A DNA stretch of 64,000 nt from the NCBI RefSeq assembly GCF_001613465.1, contig NZ_BDCK01000032.1:1-64000 (forward strand), written 5' to 3'. Both the position numbers and the translations under genes were made by a program. Below, piece by piece: positions 1 to 9,215 of the stretch; position 1 is the stretch's first letter, and the number at the start of each line of letters is the position of its first letter. The stretch comes from Nocardia niwae NBRC 108934 = DSM 45340. GTDB lineage: Bacteria > Actinomycetota > Actinomycetes > Mycobacteriales > Mycobacteriaceae. The notes beneath the pieces were generated by a model. The model saw nothing but the letters and a program-made list of their open reading frames with translations. It did not search any database and was not told the origin of the DNA.

Positions 1-83
1 GTGCACTGCGCCGGCCGAACCCGCGACCTGCTCGGCGGCGGTGTCCTTCCCGGCTGATGTCCCGCAGCGGAGAACGCCGGACG
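1..83. other. Left edge, no assignable gene
   Basis: Only 83 bases precede the stop codon of the first minus-strand gene. One plus-strand frame is open from base 1 to a TGA at 55-57, so the end of a gene entering from the left is possible. The stretch is too short to assign anything. Confidence 0.3.
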
Positions 84-2537
84 TCACAGCCCCGGGCGGC
101 GGGCGCCGCGGCGGCGGGGACGCAACTGGTACAGGCGGTACCAGGCCAGCGCGAGGAAGATGCCGCCGAGCCCGGCGACGACCCCCATGTCGAGCAGCCA
201 CGTACCGAGGGTGTGTTTCCAGAGGGGGTCCGGTGCGCCCTCGTGCGGGGAGAGAGTGTCGAGGTCGACGGTGGCGGCTCCCGCACCGAAACCCCACCGG
301 GACGGCGACAGGTAGGACAGTTGCTCGAGAACGGGTGTGCCGGGAAGCCGCACCAGCCCGCCGGTGAGCACCAGCTGCGCCATCGACAGCACGATCAGCA
401 GCGGCAGCGTCTTCTCCGACGTGTTCACCATCACCGACACCAGCAAGCCAAGAGCCAGCGACGCGATGCCGAGCATCGCCATCGCCAAAATCAGCTCCAG
501 CTCGGCCGACGTGAACAAACCTTTCGCGGGCATGCTCACACCGATGGTGCCGATCACGAACAACACCGCCGCCTGCAGCGTGGTGATCACGCCCAGAACC
601 AGGAATTTCGACATCAGATAGACCCCGCTGGACAAGCCGGCCGCGCGTTCTCTGCGGTAGATCGTCTGTTCCTTGACGATCTCGCGAATCGCGTTGCCGG
701 TGCCGACGAAGCAGGCGCCGAAGGCCAGGATCATGAGCTTGGTCGGGGCATCGACGTTGCTGCCCGGCGCCCCGGCGAAACCCTCGCCCGACGGCACCGC
801 GGCGATCAATCCACCGAGAATCAGCGGCATCACGCCGAGCAGAGCCAGATAACTCCGGTCTGAGGCGATCACCGCCAGATAGCGCCTGCACAGCGTGCTG
901 AGCTGGCTGAACTTGGACTGCGGCGGGGGCGGCGGCGCCGGTGGGCGCACCTCCGCCGGGCCGACCTCGTCGGTCAGCCCGACCGCCACGTAATCCTGGA
1001 AGCGCGACGAATCCCGGAACTCTCCGGCCCAGTCACGGTCCTCGTCGCGGTCGAACGCCTGGAACACCTCGGCCCAGGTGCGCTGACCGAACTGCTGCAA
1101 TCCCTCCGCCGGGGGCCCGTAGTAGGCCAGCCGTCCGCCGGGCACCAGCACCAGCAAGCGGTCGCAGGCATCGAGATTCGCGACGCTGTGCGTGACGACG
1201 ATGACGGTGCGTCCGTCATGTGCCAGTTCGGCCAGCATTTCCATGACCGTCTTGTCCAAGCCGGGATCGAGGCCGGAGGTCGGTTCGTCGAGGAACAGCA
1301 GGGACGGTTTGGTCAGCAGTTCCAACGCGACGCTGACGCGTTTGCGCTGCCCGCCGGAGAGCTTATCGATGCGGGTGTCGGCGTGCCGCGCCAAACCGAG
1401 TTCCTCGAGGACCTCGTCGACCCGTTGCTCCCGCTCCTCGCTGCGTGTGTCACCGGGGAAGCGCAACTCGGCCGCGTAGAGCAGCGCGCGCCGCGTCGCC
1501 AGCTGGCTGTGCAGGATGTCCTCTTGCGGGACCAGCCCGATCCGGTGCCGGAGCTCGTCGTAATCGGTGTACAGGTCGCGTCCGTCGTAGCGGACCGTCC
1601 CCTCCGTGGCGGGCCGCAATCCGGTGACCGCGCCGAGCAGCGTGGACTTGCCCGCTCCACTCGGCCCGATCACGCCCACGAGCGAGCGCTCCGGGATGGG
1701 GAAGCTCACCTCGTCCAGGAGCACCTTGCCTTCCGCTGTCCGCACCACCAGGTTCTGCACCGAGACCGACACGTCGCCGGTGTCGACGAACTCGCGCAAT
1801 TCGTCGCCGACCAGCCGGAAGGTGGTGTGCCCCATGCCGATCAGATCGGACTCGGACAGTTCCACGGAGTCGGCCCTCGAGCCGTTGACATAGGTTCCGT
1901 TGTGGCTGTCGAGGTCGACGATCCGGTACCGGCCCGCGCCGACCACCTGCAGTTCGGCGTGATGGCGGGAGACCATCAGATCGGGTACGACTATGTCGTT
2001 GTCGGCGGCGCGCCCGATCCGCAGCGTGCCCGAAGTGATCCGCACGACCGCGCTGGGCGGCGCCGCCGCCGAGGACGCTCGCGAAACCCGCCGGGGCAGG
2101 GCGGAGTGGAACTTGGTGACCGTCGCTTCGTCGTCGAGGGCGTAGCCGGGGTCGCGGACGACCATCGTGTCGCCGCCGGGATCGCCATCGGTTTCCGCGC
2201 CTGCCGTTGTCTCCAGCGAGCAGGTCAGCCGCTCACCGTCCATGGCGTGACCGAGCTGGAATGTTTCGTCGTGGTCGATCACCATCCGGTCGACACGGTG
2301 ACCGTCGAAGAAGGTCCCATTGAGGCTGTGCGCGTCCTCGATTTCCCATCCGTCCGATCCCCGCTCCAGAACGGCGTGCAACGAGGAAACGCGGGGATCG
2401 CTCACGACAATGTCGGCTGCCGGATCGCGACCGACGTTATATGCGCCCCCGGCGCGGAGCCGGTAGACGCGTTCTCGCGTCTGCACCACGAGAATCGGCG
2501 CTTCGGGGAATTTCGTGGAGGAAGCTTCACCCGCCAT
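84..2537 (-). CDS. Double-FHA ABC transporter, ATP-binding and permease in one chain (Rv1747-like)
   Basis: This 817-residue membrane exporter half-molecule carries two phosphothreonine-reading FHA domains (about 24-108 and 165-245). An ABC ATPase follows, with Walker A GPSGAGKST (about 291-299), signature LSGGQRKR and Walker B LLFLDEP. The C-terminal third (about 560-810) is an ABC-2 type membrane domain with roughly six hydrophobic segments. Domain order and size match the mycobacterial Rv1747 family, where Ser/Thr kinases phosphorylate the inter-FHA linker and tune export. Here the linker (109-164) has Thr124, Thr139 and Thr141 in acidic or DEATV context, plausible kinase targets. The substrate is unknown. 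The ATG lies 6 nt from a -10-like TATACT, suggesting a leaderless mRNA. Confidence 0.9.
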   Translation of the reverse strand: MAGEASSTKFPEAPILVVQTRERVYRLRAGGAYNVGRDPAADIVVSDPRVSSLHAVLERGSDGWEIEDAHSLNGTFFDGHRVDRMVIDHDETFQLGHAMDGERLTCSLETTAGAETDGDPGGDTMVVRDPGYALDDEATVTKFHSALPRRVSRASSAAAPPSAVVRITSGTLRIGRAADNDIVVPDLMVSRHHAELQVVGAGRYRIVDLDSHNGTYVNGSRADSVELSESDLIGMGHTTFRLVGDELREFVDTGDVSVSVQNLVVRTAEGKVLLDEVSFPIPERSLVGVIGPSGAGKSTLLGAVTGLRPATEGTVRYDGRDLYTDYDELRHRIGLVPQEDILHSQLATRRALLYAAELRFPGDTRSEEREQRVDEVLEELGLARHADTRIDKLSGGQRKRVSVALELLTKPSLLFLDEPTSGLDPGLDKTVMEMLAELAHDGRTVIVVTHSVANLDACDRLLVLVPGGRLAYYGPPAEGLQQFGQRTWAEVFQAFDRDEDRDWAGEFRDSSRFQDYVAVGLTDEVGPAEVRPPAPPPPPQSKFSQLSTLCRRYLAVIASDRSYLALLGVMPLILGGLIAAVPSGEGFAGAPGSNVDAPTKLMILAFGACFVGTGNAIREIVKEQTIYRRERAAGLSSGVYLMSKFLVLGVITTLQAAVLFVIGTIGVSMPAKGLFTSAELELILAMAMLGIASLALGLLVSVMVNTSEKTLPLLIVLSMAQLVLTGGLVRLPGTPVLEQLSYLSPSRWGFGAGAATVDLDTLSPHEGAPDPLWKHTLGTWLLDMGVVAGLGGIFLALAWYRLYQLRPRRRGARRPGL

Positions 2538-2574
2538 TACGCGAGTATACGACTGCGCCGCAGTGTCGCCGCAA
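2538..2574 (-). promoter_or_regulatory. Putative leaderless promoter of the FHA-ABC gene
   Basis: On the minus strand the sequence TATACT (2544-2549) sits 6 nt upstream of the ATG at 2537, the spacing expected if transcription starts at the start codon. A weak TTGCGG (2569-2574) lies 19 bp further upstream. The -10 element is the only strong part; the rest is inference. Confidence 0.4.
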
Positions 2575-3103
2575 TAGTCGTCCTCCCGTCATCCGTTGGC
2601 GGAGTGCGGCTGCACCAGGTTTCGTACTTCCTGCGAAATCATGTTCTAGCAGCGAAAACGCTACTGGAAACGGAGGGTGAGGGCGTTCGCTCGCATCGCA
2701 TTCCGGGTAGAGCATGCAGGAGCCCCGCTCGGATTGGACGGAATATTCCGTGAAATTCTCAACGAATTCGAGAGTCTGCTCGGTCGCCAGGGATGCATAA
2801 TCGGCCCCGAACATTTTCCGATCTGTTTCTCCTACCGGAGAACTGTTACCAGTCGGACTGCTGCCGTGGCATCCGATATCGGATCGCGTCCTTTGAACGG
2901 CTCCGCGGGCCACTGCCCACGGGGAATATTGCCCCCGGACGTCTTCCGCCTCGTCGGGGATTGCGATCCCGCCCGCCCGTGACGCCTTCATGCCACACAG
3001 GACGGGCGGGACACGGCAACCGGGGGGCAGACCGAGGCGCCGTCGCTGCCGCGCGGAATGCCTGTGACGGGCGTTCCCGCGAATTTTCTGCGAAGGTGTC
3101 TGT
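2575..3103. other. Intergenic region, no convincing gene
   Basis: About 530 bp separate two divergent genes and are visibly richer in A/T than the flanks. Short open frames exist on both strands, but none shows the third-position GC pattern of the neighbours or a recognisable protein. A 6-bp stem with a TACC loop (2827-2842) is visible. The region probably carries promoters for both sides. Confidence 0.5.
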
Positions 3104-3913
3104 GTGGAGGTACTGAGCAGGAACCATGTGACCGTGCGCCGCAAGACCGGCGCGCCGGTGGTCGTCCTCGCCCACGGCTTCGGATGCGACCAGCACATGT
3201 GGCGGCTGGTCGTACCGGTGTTGGAGCGGGATTTCACCGTCGTCCTGTTCGACCACGTCGGCGCGGGCCGCTCGGATCTGTCGGCCTGGAATCCGCAGCG
3301 CTACTCCAGCATGGACGGCTATGTCGAAGACATACTGGCGCTGGTCCGTGAACTGGAAATCGGGCCGGTGATCTTCGTCGGGCACTCGGTGAGCGCGACG
3401 ATGGGCGTGCTCGCCGCCGCACGCGAGCCCGCGGCATTCGCCGGTCTTGTGCTGGTGGCGCCCTCACCCTGCTTCATCGACGATCCGGAAACGGGGTATC
3501 GCGGAGGCTTCAGCGCCGCGGACATCGAGGAACTGCTCGAGGCGCTGGATGCGAACTATCTGGGCTGGTCGGGTGCGATGGCGCCGGTCATCATGGGTAA
3601 CCCGGATCGGCCGGAGCTGGCCGAGGAACTCACCAACAGTTTCTGCCGGACCGACCCGCAGATCGCGCGGGTCTTCGCTCGCGTCACGTTCCTGTCCGAC
3701 AACCGGGCCGATCTCGACGCGGTGAGCGTGCCCACGCTGATTCTGCAGTGCTCCGACGACGCCATCGCCCCCCTCGAGGTGGGAGCGTTCGTCCATGAAC
3801 GGATCCGGGGCAGCAGCCTCGTCACGCTGACCGCGACCGGCCACTGCCCCCAGCTCAGTTCTCCGGCGGAGACCGCCGCCGCCATCGCCGCCTTCGCCGC
3901 AGAAACCGGATGA
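3104..3913 (+). CDS. rsbQ-like: RsbQ-type alpha/beta hydrolase
   Basis: This 269-residue alpha/beta hydrolase resembles Bacillus subtilis RsbQ along its whole length. Shared landmarks are an opening LSRNHV, GFGCDQ (26-31), FDHVGAGRSD, the nucleophile elbow GHSVS with Ser95, APSPC, FCRTDP, the acid region LQCSDD, and His247 in TGHCP. In Bacillus, RsbQ is a positive partner of the PAS-PP2C phosphatase RsbP in energy-stress activation of sigma-B, probably supplying a small hydrophobic ligand. The next gene starts inside this stop codon and is exactly that phosphatase type, which strongly supports the assignment. GTG start. No anti-sigma or sigma gene is in view. Confidence 0.88.
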   Translation: MEVLSRNHVTVRRKTGAPVVVLAHGFGCDQHMWRLVVPVLERDFTVVLFDHVGAGRSDLSAWNPQRYSSMDGYVEDILALVRELEIGPVIFVGHSVSATMGVLAAAREPAAFAGLVLVAPSPCFIDDPETGYRGGFSAADIEELLEALDANYLGWSGAMAPVIMGNPDRPELAEELTNSFCRTDPQIARVFARVTFLSDNRADLDAVSVPTLILQCSDDAIAPLEVGAFVHERIRGSSLVTLTATGHCPQLSSPAETAAAIAAFAAETG

Positions 3914-5169
3914 CCGGCGCGGCGGGCGACCGAGACGGCGGCAGTACGCTCGGCGCGGGGACGGATGAGGACGCGGCGTTCGCCGCGTTGCTCGAGGACA
4001 GCGCCGAGGACCTGTACGAGAACGCGCCTTGTGGATACCTCTCCACCTCGCTGGACGGCCGCATCGCCAAGGTGAACGCCACGCTGCTGGGCTGGCTGGG
4101 CAGGCAGCGCGATGAACTGGTCGGCCGCAAGCACTTCTCCGACCTGCTCACCGTCGGCGGCCGCCTGTATCACGAAACCCATTTCGCCCCCCTGCTGCGC
4201 ATGCAGGGCGAAGTCCGCGGCATCGCCTTGGAGATGAAGGCCGCCGACGGCCGCCGACTACCCGTTCTGGTGAGTTCGGTGGTCAAGACCGGCAGCCAGG
4301 GGCAGCCGCTGCTGATTCGCACCACCGTCTTCGACGCCCGCGAGCGCCGCGCCTACGAAACCGAGCTGCTGCGGGCTCGGCGCGAAGCCGAGCAGGAGCG
4401 CGAACGCCTCCAGCGGCTGAACGCGACCCTGCAAACCACTCTGCTGCCACCCGACCTACCTCAGGTGCCCGGACTCGAGGTCGCCGCGTACTACCACATC
4501 GCCTCCGCCGACGAGGTCGGCGGCGACTTCTACGATCTGTTCCCCATCACCGGCGACTCGTGGGGGATGTTCCTGGGCGACGTCTGCGGAAAAGGCGCTC
4601 CCGCAGCGGCACTCACCTCACTGGCGCGCTACACACTGCGCACGGCCACCGCCTACACTCCCGACCCGGCCGCTGTGCTCGACACACTGAACACCACCCT
4701 GACCGAGCGGTACCACGGCCACAACCCGCGGTTCTGCACGATCATCTTCGGACTGATCAGGCCCACACCCGAGCGCGGAGGCTGCGACATCACGTTGGCG
4801 GGCGGCGGGCACCCGCCTGCCCTGCTCCTGCGGGCCGACGGCGGCGTGCAGGAGATGCATACTCAGGGTGGACAACTCATCGGAGCGATTCCGCACGCCC
4901 GGATCGTCACCAGGAGCGTCCGGCTGGACGTGGGGGACACGCTGCTCCTCTATACCGACGGACTCACCGAAGCGCGCACCACACAGGACGGTGGTCGCTA
5001 CGGTGACCGCGCCCTCCTGGAATTCGCCCACGCTCTGGCGCCGGTCACGGCCTCCGACGCCATCGAAGCCCTTCGAGGACTGCTGCGCTCCTTCGGGTCC
5101 GGAGTGGAGGACGACACCGCTCTGCTCGCCGTGCACGCGCTACCCCCTTTGCCGGGCGCGACGCGCTGA
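3910..5169 (+). CDS. rsbP-like: PAS-PP2C serine phosphatase, RsbP/RsbU type
   Basis: This cytosolic 419-residue phosphatase has a PAS sensor domain (about 30-145), a short charged coiled coil (about 150-180) and a SpoIIE/PP2C catalytic domain (about 190-415). The metal-binding GGDFYDLF and GDVCGKG motifs, GGGHPP, LLLYTDGLTEAR and a late DDTALL are all present. This is the architecture of RsbP, which dephosphorylates an anti-anti-sigma factor. The ATG overlaps the stop of the upstream RsbQ-like gene by 4 bp, so the two are probably translationally coupled. The target is not encoded in the window. Confidence 0.88.
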   Translation: MTGAAGDRDGGSTLGAGTDEDAAFAALLEDSAEDLYENAPCGYLSTSLDGRIAKVNATLLGWLGRQRDELVGRKHFSDLLTVGGRLYHETHFAPLLRMQGEVRGIALEMKAADGRRLPVLVSSVVKTGSQGQPLLIRTTVFDARERRAYETELLRARREAEQERERLQRLNATLQTTLLPPDLPQVPGLEVAAYYHIASADEVGGDFYDLFPITGDSWGMFLGDVCGKGAPAAALTSLARYTLRTATAYTPDPAAVLDTLNTTLTERYHGHNPRFCTIIFGLIRPTPERGGCDITLAGGGHPPALLLRADGGVQEMHTQGGQLIGAIPHARIVTRSVRLDVGDTLLLYTDGLTEARTTQDGGRYGDRALLEFAHALAPVTASDAIEALRGLLRSFGSGVEDDTALLAVHALPPLPGATR

Positions 5170-5529
5170 GCCGGGAACACGGCTGAGCGGACGCGAGCGG
5201 ATGGGTCCAGCGGATCCGTCCTGGATGTGGGGGCAGCCCAAGCGATTTCGTGTGCGAAGCGGCGACCAGGGTCCTGCGGAGAGTCCGGGCCGAGTACTGC
5301 TACGGGGTTTAATGTACCGCTATATGGTGGCACAATTCACAACGACGCAATATTCCACGTAACCGGGCGTTACCAGGTCCGCTCAGGGCGGTGAGGAGCG
5401 AAGCCAGTGCAGAGGTCGAGACGCGATCCCGGGTCCCCTCCGCACCGGCGCGCGATGGCGGATCCACTCTCGACACACCCCCGTGGGCCTGTGGACGATC
5501 CGGCTTTTCCGAATCAAGGTGATCATCAA
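5170..5529. other. Intergenic region upstream of the MFS gene
   Basis: This 360-bp gap includes an A/T-rich patch around 5305-5360, likely holding the promoter of the transporter unit, but I could not match it to a specific sigma consensus. The reading frame of the downstream gene stays open back to a GTG at 5407 and an ATG at 5455, neither of which has a good ribosome-binding site. Confidence 0.4.
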
Positions 5530-7152
5530 GTGCTGGAAACGCAAACCAAGGTAATCCGAAGTCTGGTGCCCGCCCGGATGGACCGGCTTCCGTGGACCAA
5601 GTTCCACTGGCTCATCGTCGTCGGGCTGGGCGTCTCCTGGATCCTGGACGGAATCGAGATCCAGATCGTCAGCAGCATGGGCGGACCGCTGCAGGACGCC
5701 GGAACGCTGCATCTGACGTCCGGGCAGGTCGGCGCGATGGCGTCGTGGTATCTGGCGGGCCAGGTCGTGGGCGCGCTCGTCTTCGGCCGGCTCACCGACC
5801 GGCTCGGTCGCAAGAAACTGTTCATCCTGACCCTGGCGATCTATCTGATCGGCAGCGGCTTGGCCGGATTCTCCTGGAATGCGTGGTCGCTGTACATCTT
5901 CCGCTTCATCGCGGGCACCGGAATCGGCGGCGAGTACACGGCGATCAACTCGGCGATCGACGAGATCATGCCGTCCAAGTACCGGGGCCGGGTCGACATC
6001 GCGATCAACGGCACCTATTGGGGCGGAGCCGCTTTGGGAGCGGCCGCGAGTCTGGTGCTGTTCAACGAGCAGTTCATTCCCACCGGCTGGGGATGGCGAA
6101 TCGGGTTCTTCATCGGCCCGGTCCTCGGGTTCATCATCATCTTCCTGCGCAGGCACATCCCGGAGAGCCCGCGCTGGCTGCTCACCCATGGGCGCGCCGC
6201 GGAGGCCGAGCGGACCGTCGACGAGATCGAAGCGCAGGTCCGCAGCCGGGGAATCGAACTCCCCCCGGTCGACGAGAGCAAGGCCTTGGACATCGTGGAC
6301 ACCGATCGGTTGTCCTACGTGCAGATGGCACGAATCTTCTTCGGGCGGTATCCGTCTCGTTCCTTCCTCGGGTTCACGATGATGGCGACCCAGGCATTCC
6401 TGTACAACGCGATCTTCTTCACCGTCGGGCTGGTGTTGATCAACTTCTACAACGTGCCCGCACACCACACGGGTTACTACTTCTTCCCCTTCGCCGTCGG
6501 CAATTTGATCGGTCCCTTGGTGCTCGGCCCCCTCTTCGACAGCATCGGCCGCCGGAAGATGATCTGCGCAACGTATCTCGGGTCCGGCTCGCTGCTGTTC
6601 CTCTCCGCTTGGGCATTCAACGCGGGCATCCTCAACGCCACCACGCAAACCCTGTTCTGGTGCGTCATCTTCTTCTTCGCTTCGGCAGGGGCGTCGTCGG
6701 CCTATCTCACCGTCAGCGAGATCTTCCCGCTGGAACTGCGTGGACAGGCGATCTCGTTCTTCTTCGCCATCGCGCAGGGCGTCGGTGGGGTGGTCGCGCC
6801 GTTCCTCTTCGGGCACTTGGTCGGCGGCGCCGAGAACCCGGACCCCGACCGCTTCCCACTCACGGTGGGCTACCTCATCGGCGCCGGGTTCATGATCTTC
6901 GGTGGTCTGGTCGCCTGGTTCTTCGGCGTGAACGCCGAAGGCAAGTCCCTGGAGGACATCGCGGATCCGCTGTCCGCGGCGAAGCCGGCGGAAACGGAGA
7001 CCGACGTGGCCGTCGACCCCTCGATAGCAGCACCGGCCGCGGAATCAGCCGCCGCCCAGGGCCCAGCTCCGGCGGGCGCGGCCCCCGTTGCAGTGATCAG
7101 TGAGCCGCTAATTGACGGCTCGTCCTGTATCGATTCATCAAAGGCGGACTAG
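5530..7152 (+). CDS. MFS transporter, metabolite/sugar type
   Basis: This inner-membrane major facilitator has about 12 hydrophobic segments. The loop 2-3 signature reads GRLTDRLGRKK, with a second-half counterpart GPLFDSIGRRK, and segment 4 contains RFIAGTGIGGEYTA. The hydrophilic centre and an Ala/Pro-rich C-terminal tail of about 60 residues flank the two six-helix bundles. I chose the GTG at 5530 because AAGGTGA lies about 7 nt upstream; the frame is open to 5407 (581 residues). The substrate cannot be read from sequence; the family moves sugars or organic acids with protons. A small membrane protein follows after 2 bp. Confidence 0.82.
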   Translation: MLETQTKVIRSLVPARMDRLPWTKFHWLIVVGLGVSWILDGIEIQIVSSMGGPLQDAGTLHLTSGQVGAMASWYLAGQVVGALVFGRLTDRLGRKKLFILTLAIYLIGSGLAGFSWNAWSLYIFRFIAGTGIGGEYTAINSAIDEIMPSKYRGRVDIAINGTYWGGAALGAAASLVLFNEQFIPTGWGWRIGFFIGPVLGFIIIFLRRHIPESPRWLLTHGRAAEAERTVDEIEAQVRSRGIELPPVDESKALDIVDTDRLSYVQMARIFFGRYPSRSFLGFTMMATQAFLYNAIFFTVGLVLINFYNVPAHHTGYYFFPFAVGNLIGPLVLGPLFDSIGRRKMICATYLGSGSLLFLSAWAFNAGILNATTQTLFWCVIFFFASAGASSAYLTVSEIFPLELRGQAISFFFAIAQGVGGVVAPFLFGHLVGGAENPDPDRFPLTVGYLIGAGFMIFGGLVAWFFGVNAEGKSLEDIADPLSAAKPAETETDVAVDPSIAAPAAESAAAQGPAPAGAAPVAVISEPLIDGSSCIDSSKAD

Positions 7153-7154
7153 CG

Positions 7155-7895
7155 ATGGTGCAGCCAACTCCTTGGCAAGCGGGCAAGCATCCGCGATCCC
7201 GGGCAGGCTCGCCCAGGCGCTGGGTGAGGCGCATTCGGAAACCTCGGGTCGACGTGGCAAAACTCCGGGCTCGGGGGCGACCGCTCGGCGTTTTGCTCCA
7301 AGACAACTGGGGCTTCATGTTCGCGGCCGTCGGAGCCGTCATCACGTTCATCTTGTTGTTCAAGCCGTGGCTGACCACCGGGGGACCCGATGGCACGATC
7401 TGGAGCAACGCCTTCGGTCAGACCCACATCACCACGACCCTCGTGGGCCTGTGGTCGAAGCACCCCCCGGCCCACTCCAACCTCAGCGGCAAGTGGGCGC
7501 TCCTCGCCACCATCGCGATCTTCCTCACCGTCCTGGCCGCGCTGATCAATCTCTGGGCCCGCACCGAAGCGCTTGCACGGTTGACCACCGGCGGCGCCGT
7601 GGCGATGGCGCTTTTCATCGCCTTCACCCTGATCTACCTCAACGGAAAGGGGCCGGAACTGCGCTCCATGATCGGGTCCGGTCCGCCCACCGACCTCGGC
7701 ACTCAGGTCGGCTTCGTGATCCGATGGGCCTCGGGTAACGGGCAGTATCCGCTGCCGGGCCGGCGAACCGTCGAGTTCTCCACCGCGAAACTAACGGGCA
7801 CCGCGCTGGTGGCCGGGGCGACCGCGATGTTCTCGGCCGTGGCGGCCATCGCGCAATGGATTCGGCGCGAGAAGGCGCGCAAGCACTCCGGCTGA
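7155..7895 (+). CDS. Uncharacterised four-helix membrane protein
   Basis: This 246-residue protein starts 2 bp after the transporter stop and is surely cotranscribed with it. It has a basic N-terminal arm of about 45 residues, then hydrophobic segments near 53-70, 115-133, 143-160 and 213-232. The long loop between the first two segments is probably extracellular. I recognise no family. Coupling to an MFS gene suggests an accessory or stabilising partner, but that is inference only. Confidence 0.75.
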   Translation: MVQPTPWQAGKHPRSRAGSPRRWVRRIRKPRVDVAKLRARGRPLGVLLQDNWGFMFAAVGAVITFILLFKPWLTTGGPDGTIWSNAFGQTHITTTLVGLWSKHPPAHSNLSGKWALLATIAIFLTVLAALINLWARTEALARLTTGGAVAMALFIAFTLIYLNGKGPELRSMIGSGPPTDLGTQVGFVIRWASGNGQYPLPGRRTVEFSTAKLTGTALVAGATAMFSAVAAIAQWIRREKARKHSG

Positions 7896-7919
7896 GCCCG
7901 TGCTCCACCGCGCGGGCTC
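7894..7919 (+). terminator. Possible terminator after the MFS unit
   Basis: A 7-bp perfect stem (GAGCCCG with CGGGCTC) around a 12-nt loop begins at the stop codon, between convergent genes. There is no T-tract, as is common in actinobacteria. Confidence 0.4.
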
Positions 7920-7961
7920 GGCCGTGTGTCCGCCGACTACGGCGGGCGATGCGGGCGGCTT

Positions 7962-8381
7962 TCAGGCCCAGGGGCCGATGCCGCCGACCTTGTCGATCCG
8001 GATCCGGGTGAGGTAACCGGGCGGGGCGTCCGGCGGCGGGAATTCGACGCCCGGGCCCGTCATCGTCGCGGCGAGTTCCCTGAGCAATTCCGGTGCGCCG
8101 CCCTCGACGACGCGGGCCGTGCCGCTGATCGAAAGGTAGGGGCGCATCACCTCGCCCGGTTCCGGAGAGAGGATGGTCACCGCGACGCGCGGGTCGCGAC
8201 GGATGTTGCGAATCTTCTGGTAGACGCCGAGGTGGGCGGTGACCAGTTCGTCGCCGTCCGGTGCCGACTGCAGAGCCACCCAGACGACCGAGACCTGCGG
8301 GCTGCCGTCCGGGTTGAGCGTGACCAGCGTTGCGTCGGCACCGGACCCGATGAGTGCGCGAGCGTCGTCGTCCAGTTGCAT
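7962..8381 (-). CDS. PPOX-class, probably F420-dependent, flavin-fold enzyme
   Basis: This 139-residue cytosolic protein has the split beta-barrel fold of the pyridoxamine-phosphate oxidase superfamily. Landmarks are LVTLNPDGSPQVSVVWVA at the N-terminus, KIRNIRRDPRVAV for cofactor phosphate binding, YLSISGTARVVEGG, and a C-terminal RIRIDKVGGIGPW. That ending is typical of actinobacterial F420-binding members (Rv1155-like), which reduce small enones or biliverdin-like compounds. It stands alone on the minus strand, so neighbours give no hint of substrate. FMN or heme binding remains possible. Confidence 0.8.
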   Translation of the reverse strand: MQLDDDARALIGSGADATLVTLNPDGSPQVSVVWVALQSAPDGDELVTAHLGVYQKIRNIRRDPRVAVTILSPEPGEVMRPYLSISGTARVVEGGAPELLRELAATMTGPGVEFPPPDAPPGYLTRIRIDKVGGIGPWA

Positions 8382-8483
8382 GTGTTGTTCTACCGCGCGC
8401 CGGGCGTATTCATTCCCGCTCTGCGGCCGGTGCTCGCCGAGCGGGATACCGCGCGCCGGTCGAACCGGGGCATCGGATGCCTG

Positions 8484-8939
8484 CTACGTGACTACGAAGA
8501 CTCCCTTCCCCGGGACATGGGGAGCGTCGGTCGCGATGAGGACTTCCACTCGGCCGAGGCCGGACGGAATGCTCACCGGCACCCACGAACCGGCGGCGTT
8601 CTCCTCGGCCGGTGTGTTGTCGTCGAGCCGGATCGGGGGCAAGGTGCCCAGCGCGCCGGTGTCGGAGTTGCGCCAGGAAACGGTCACCGTTACGCCACAG
8701 GTTCCGCCCGGGCGATTGGGCGTATAGACGAACTCCGGGTGGATCCAGAGTGTGGGAACGCCCGAGTAGTTGCGGGTGGAGTCGTAGAAGGCGGCGATCA
8801 TTCCGATGCCCGCGCCGCCGCCACCACAGAGCGTCCGCGCGGGAGGGACGCCGAGCGGAAGCGCGGAGGCCGCCGGAGTGCTCGCGCCGAGTGCGCCGAT
8901 GGCCAGAATCGTAACCGCCACGCCCCGCCAGACATTCAC
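8484..8939 (-). CDS. Small secreted protein of unknown function
   Basis: The 151-residue product starts with a clear signal peptide: a short basic end, a hydrophobic stretch to about residue 24, and an Ala-x-Ala-like cleavage region near ASALP. Two cysteines near residues 38 and 80 could form a disulfide after export. The mature part is rich in beta-type sequence and Gly/Thr/Pro. I recognise no domain. It is preceded by about 275 bp of non-coding sequence, so it has its own promoter region. Confidence 0.65.
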   Translation of the reverse strand: MNVWRGVAVTILAIGALGASTPAASALPLGVPPARTLCGGGGAGIGMIAAFYDSTRNYSGVPTLWIHPEFVYTPNRPGGTCGVTVTVSWRNSDTGALGTLPPIRLDDNTPAEENAAGSWVPVSIPSGLGRVEVLIATDAPHVPGKGVFVVT

Positions 8940-9215
8940 CGCTGCTCCCTTCGTCGGAACCCGAAACTGTCTGCCTGCTGTGTCGCCGTGAGTTCGCCAA
9001 GTGTTAACGGGAGTATGCGACGAAAGAGCTGGGAGCAGTGGGAATCAACGGAGGAATGTCGGAATTCCGTGGTGAACGACCGGTGCTTCAGAAATTGATC
9101 TTGATGCAGTATCGACCTGGCAAACAAACGGACGAGGTGCTCGACCGCCAGTGTCGCGGGAGGTGCGTTCTCCTGGGCCGGACATCTTCGACCGGGCCAG
9201 GAGCAACGGCGAAGG

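Noticed and set aside
2677..2982. Possible 101-residue gene in the 2.5-3.1 kb gap
   Set aside because: Codon usage lacks the strong third-position GC of the neighbours, there is no ribosome-binding site, and the translation shows no family.
5407..5529. Longer N-terminus for the MFS protein
   Set aside because: The extra 41 residues are Pro/Arg-rich and lack a ribosome-binding site; the GTG at 5530 has AAGGTGA.
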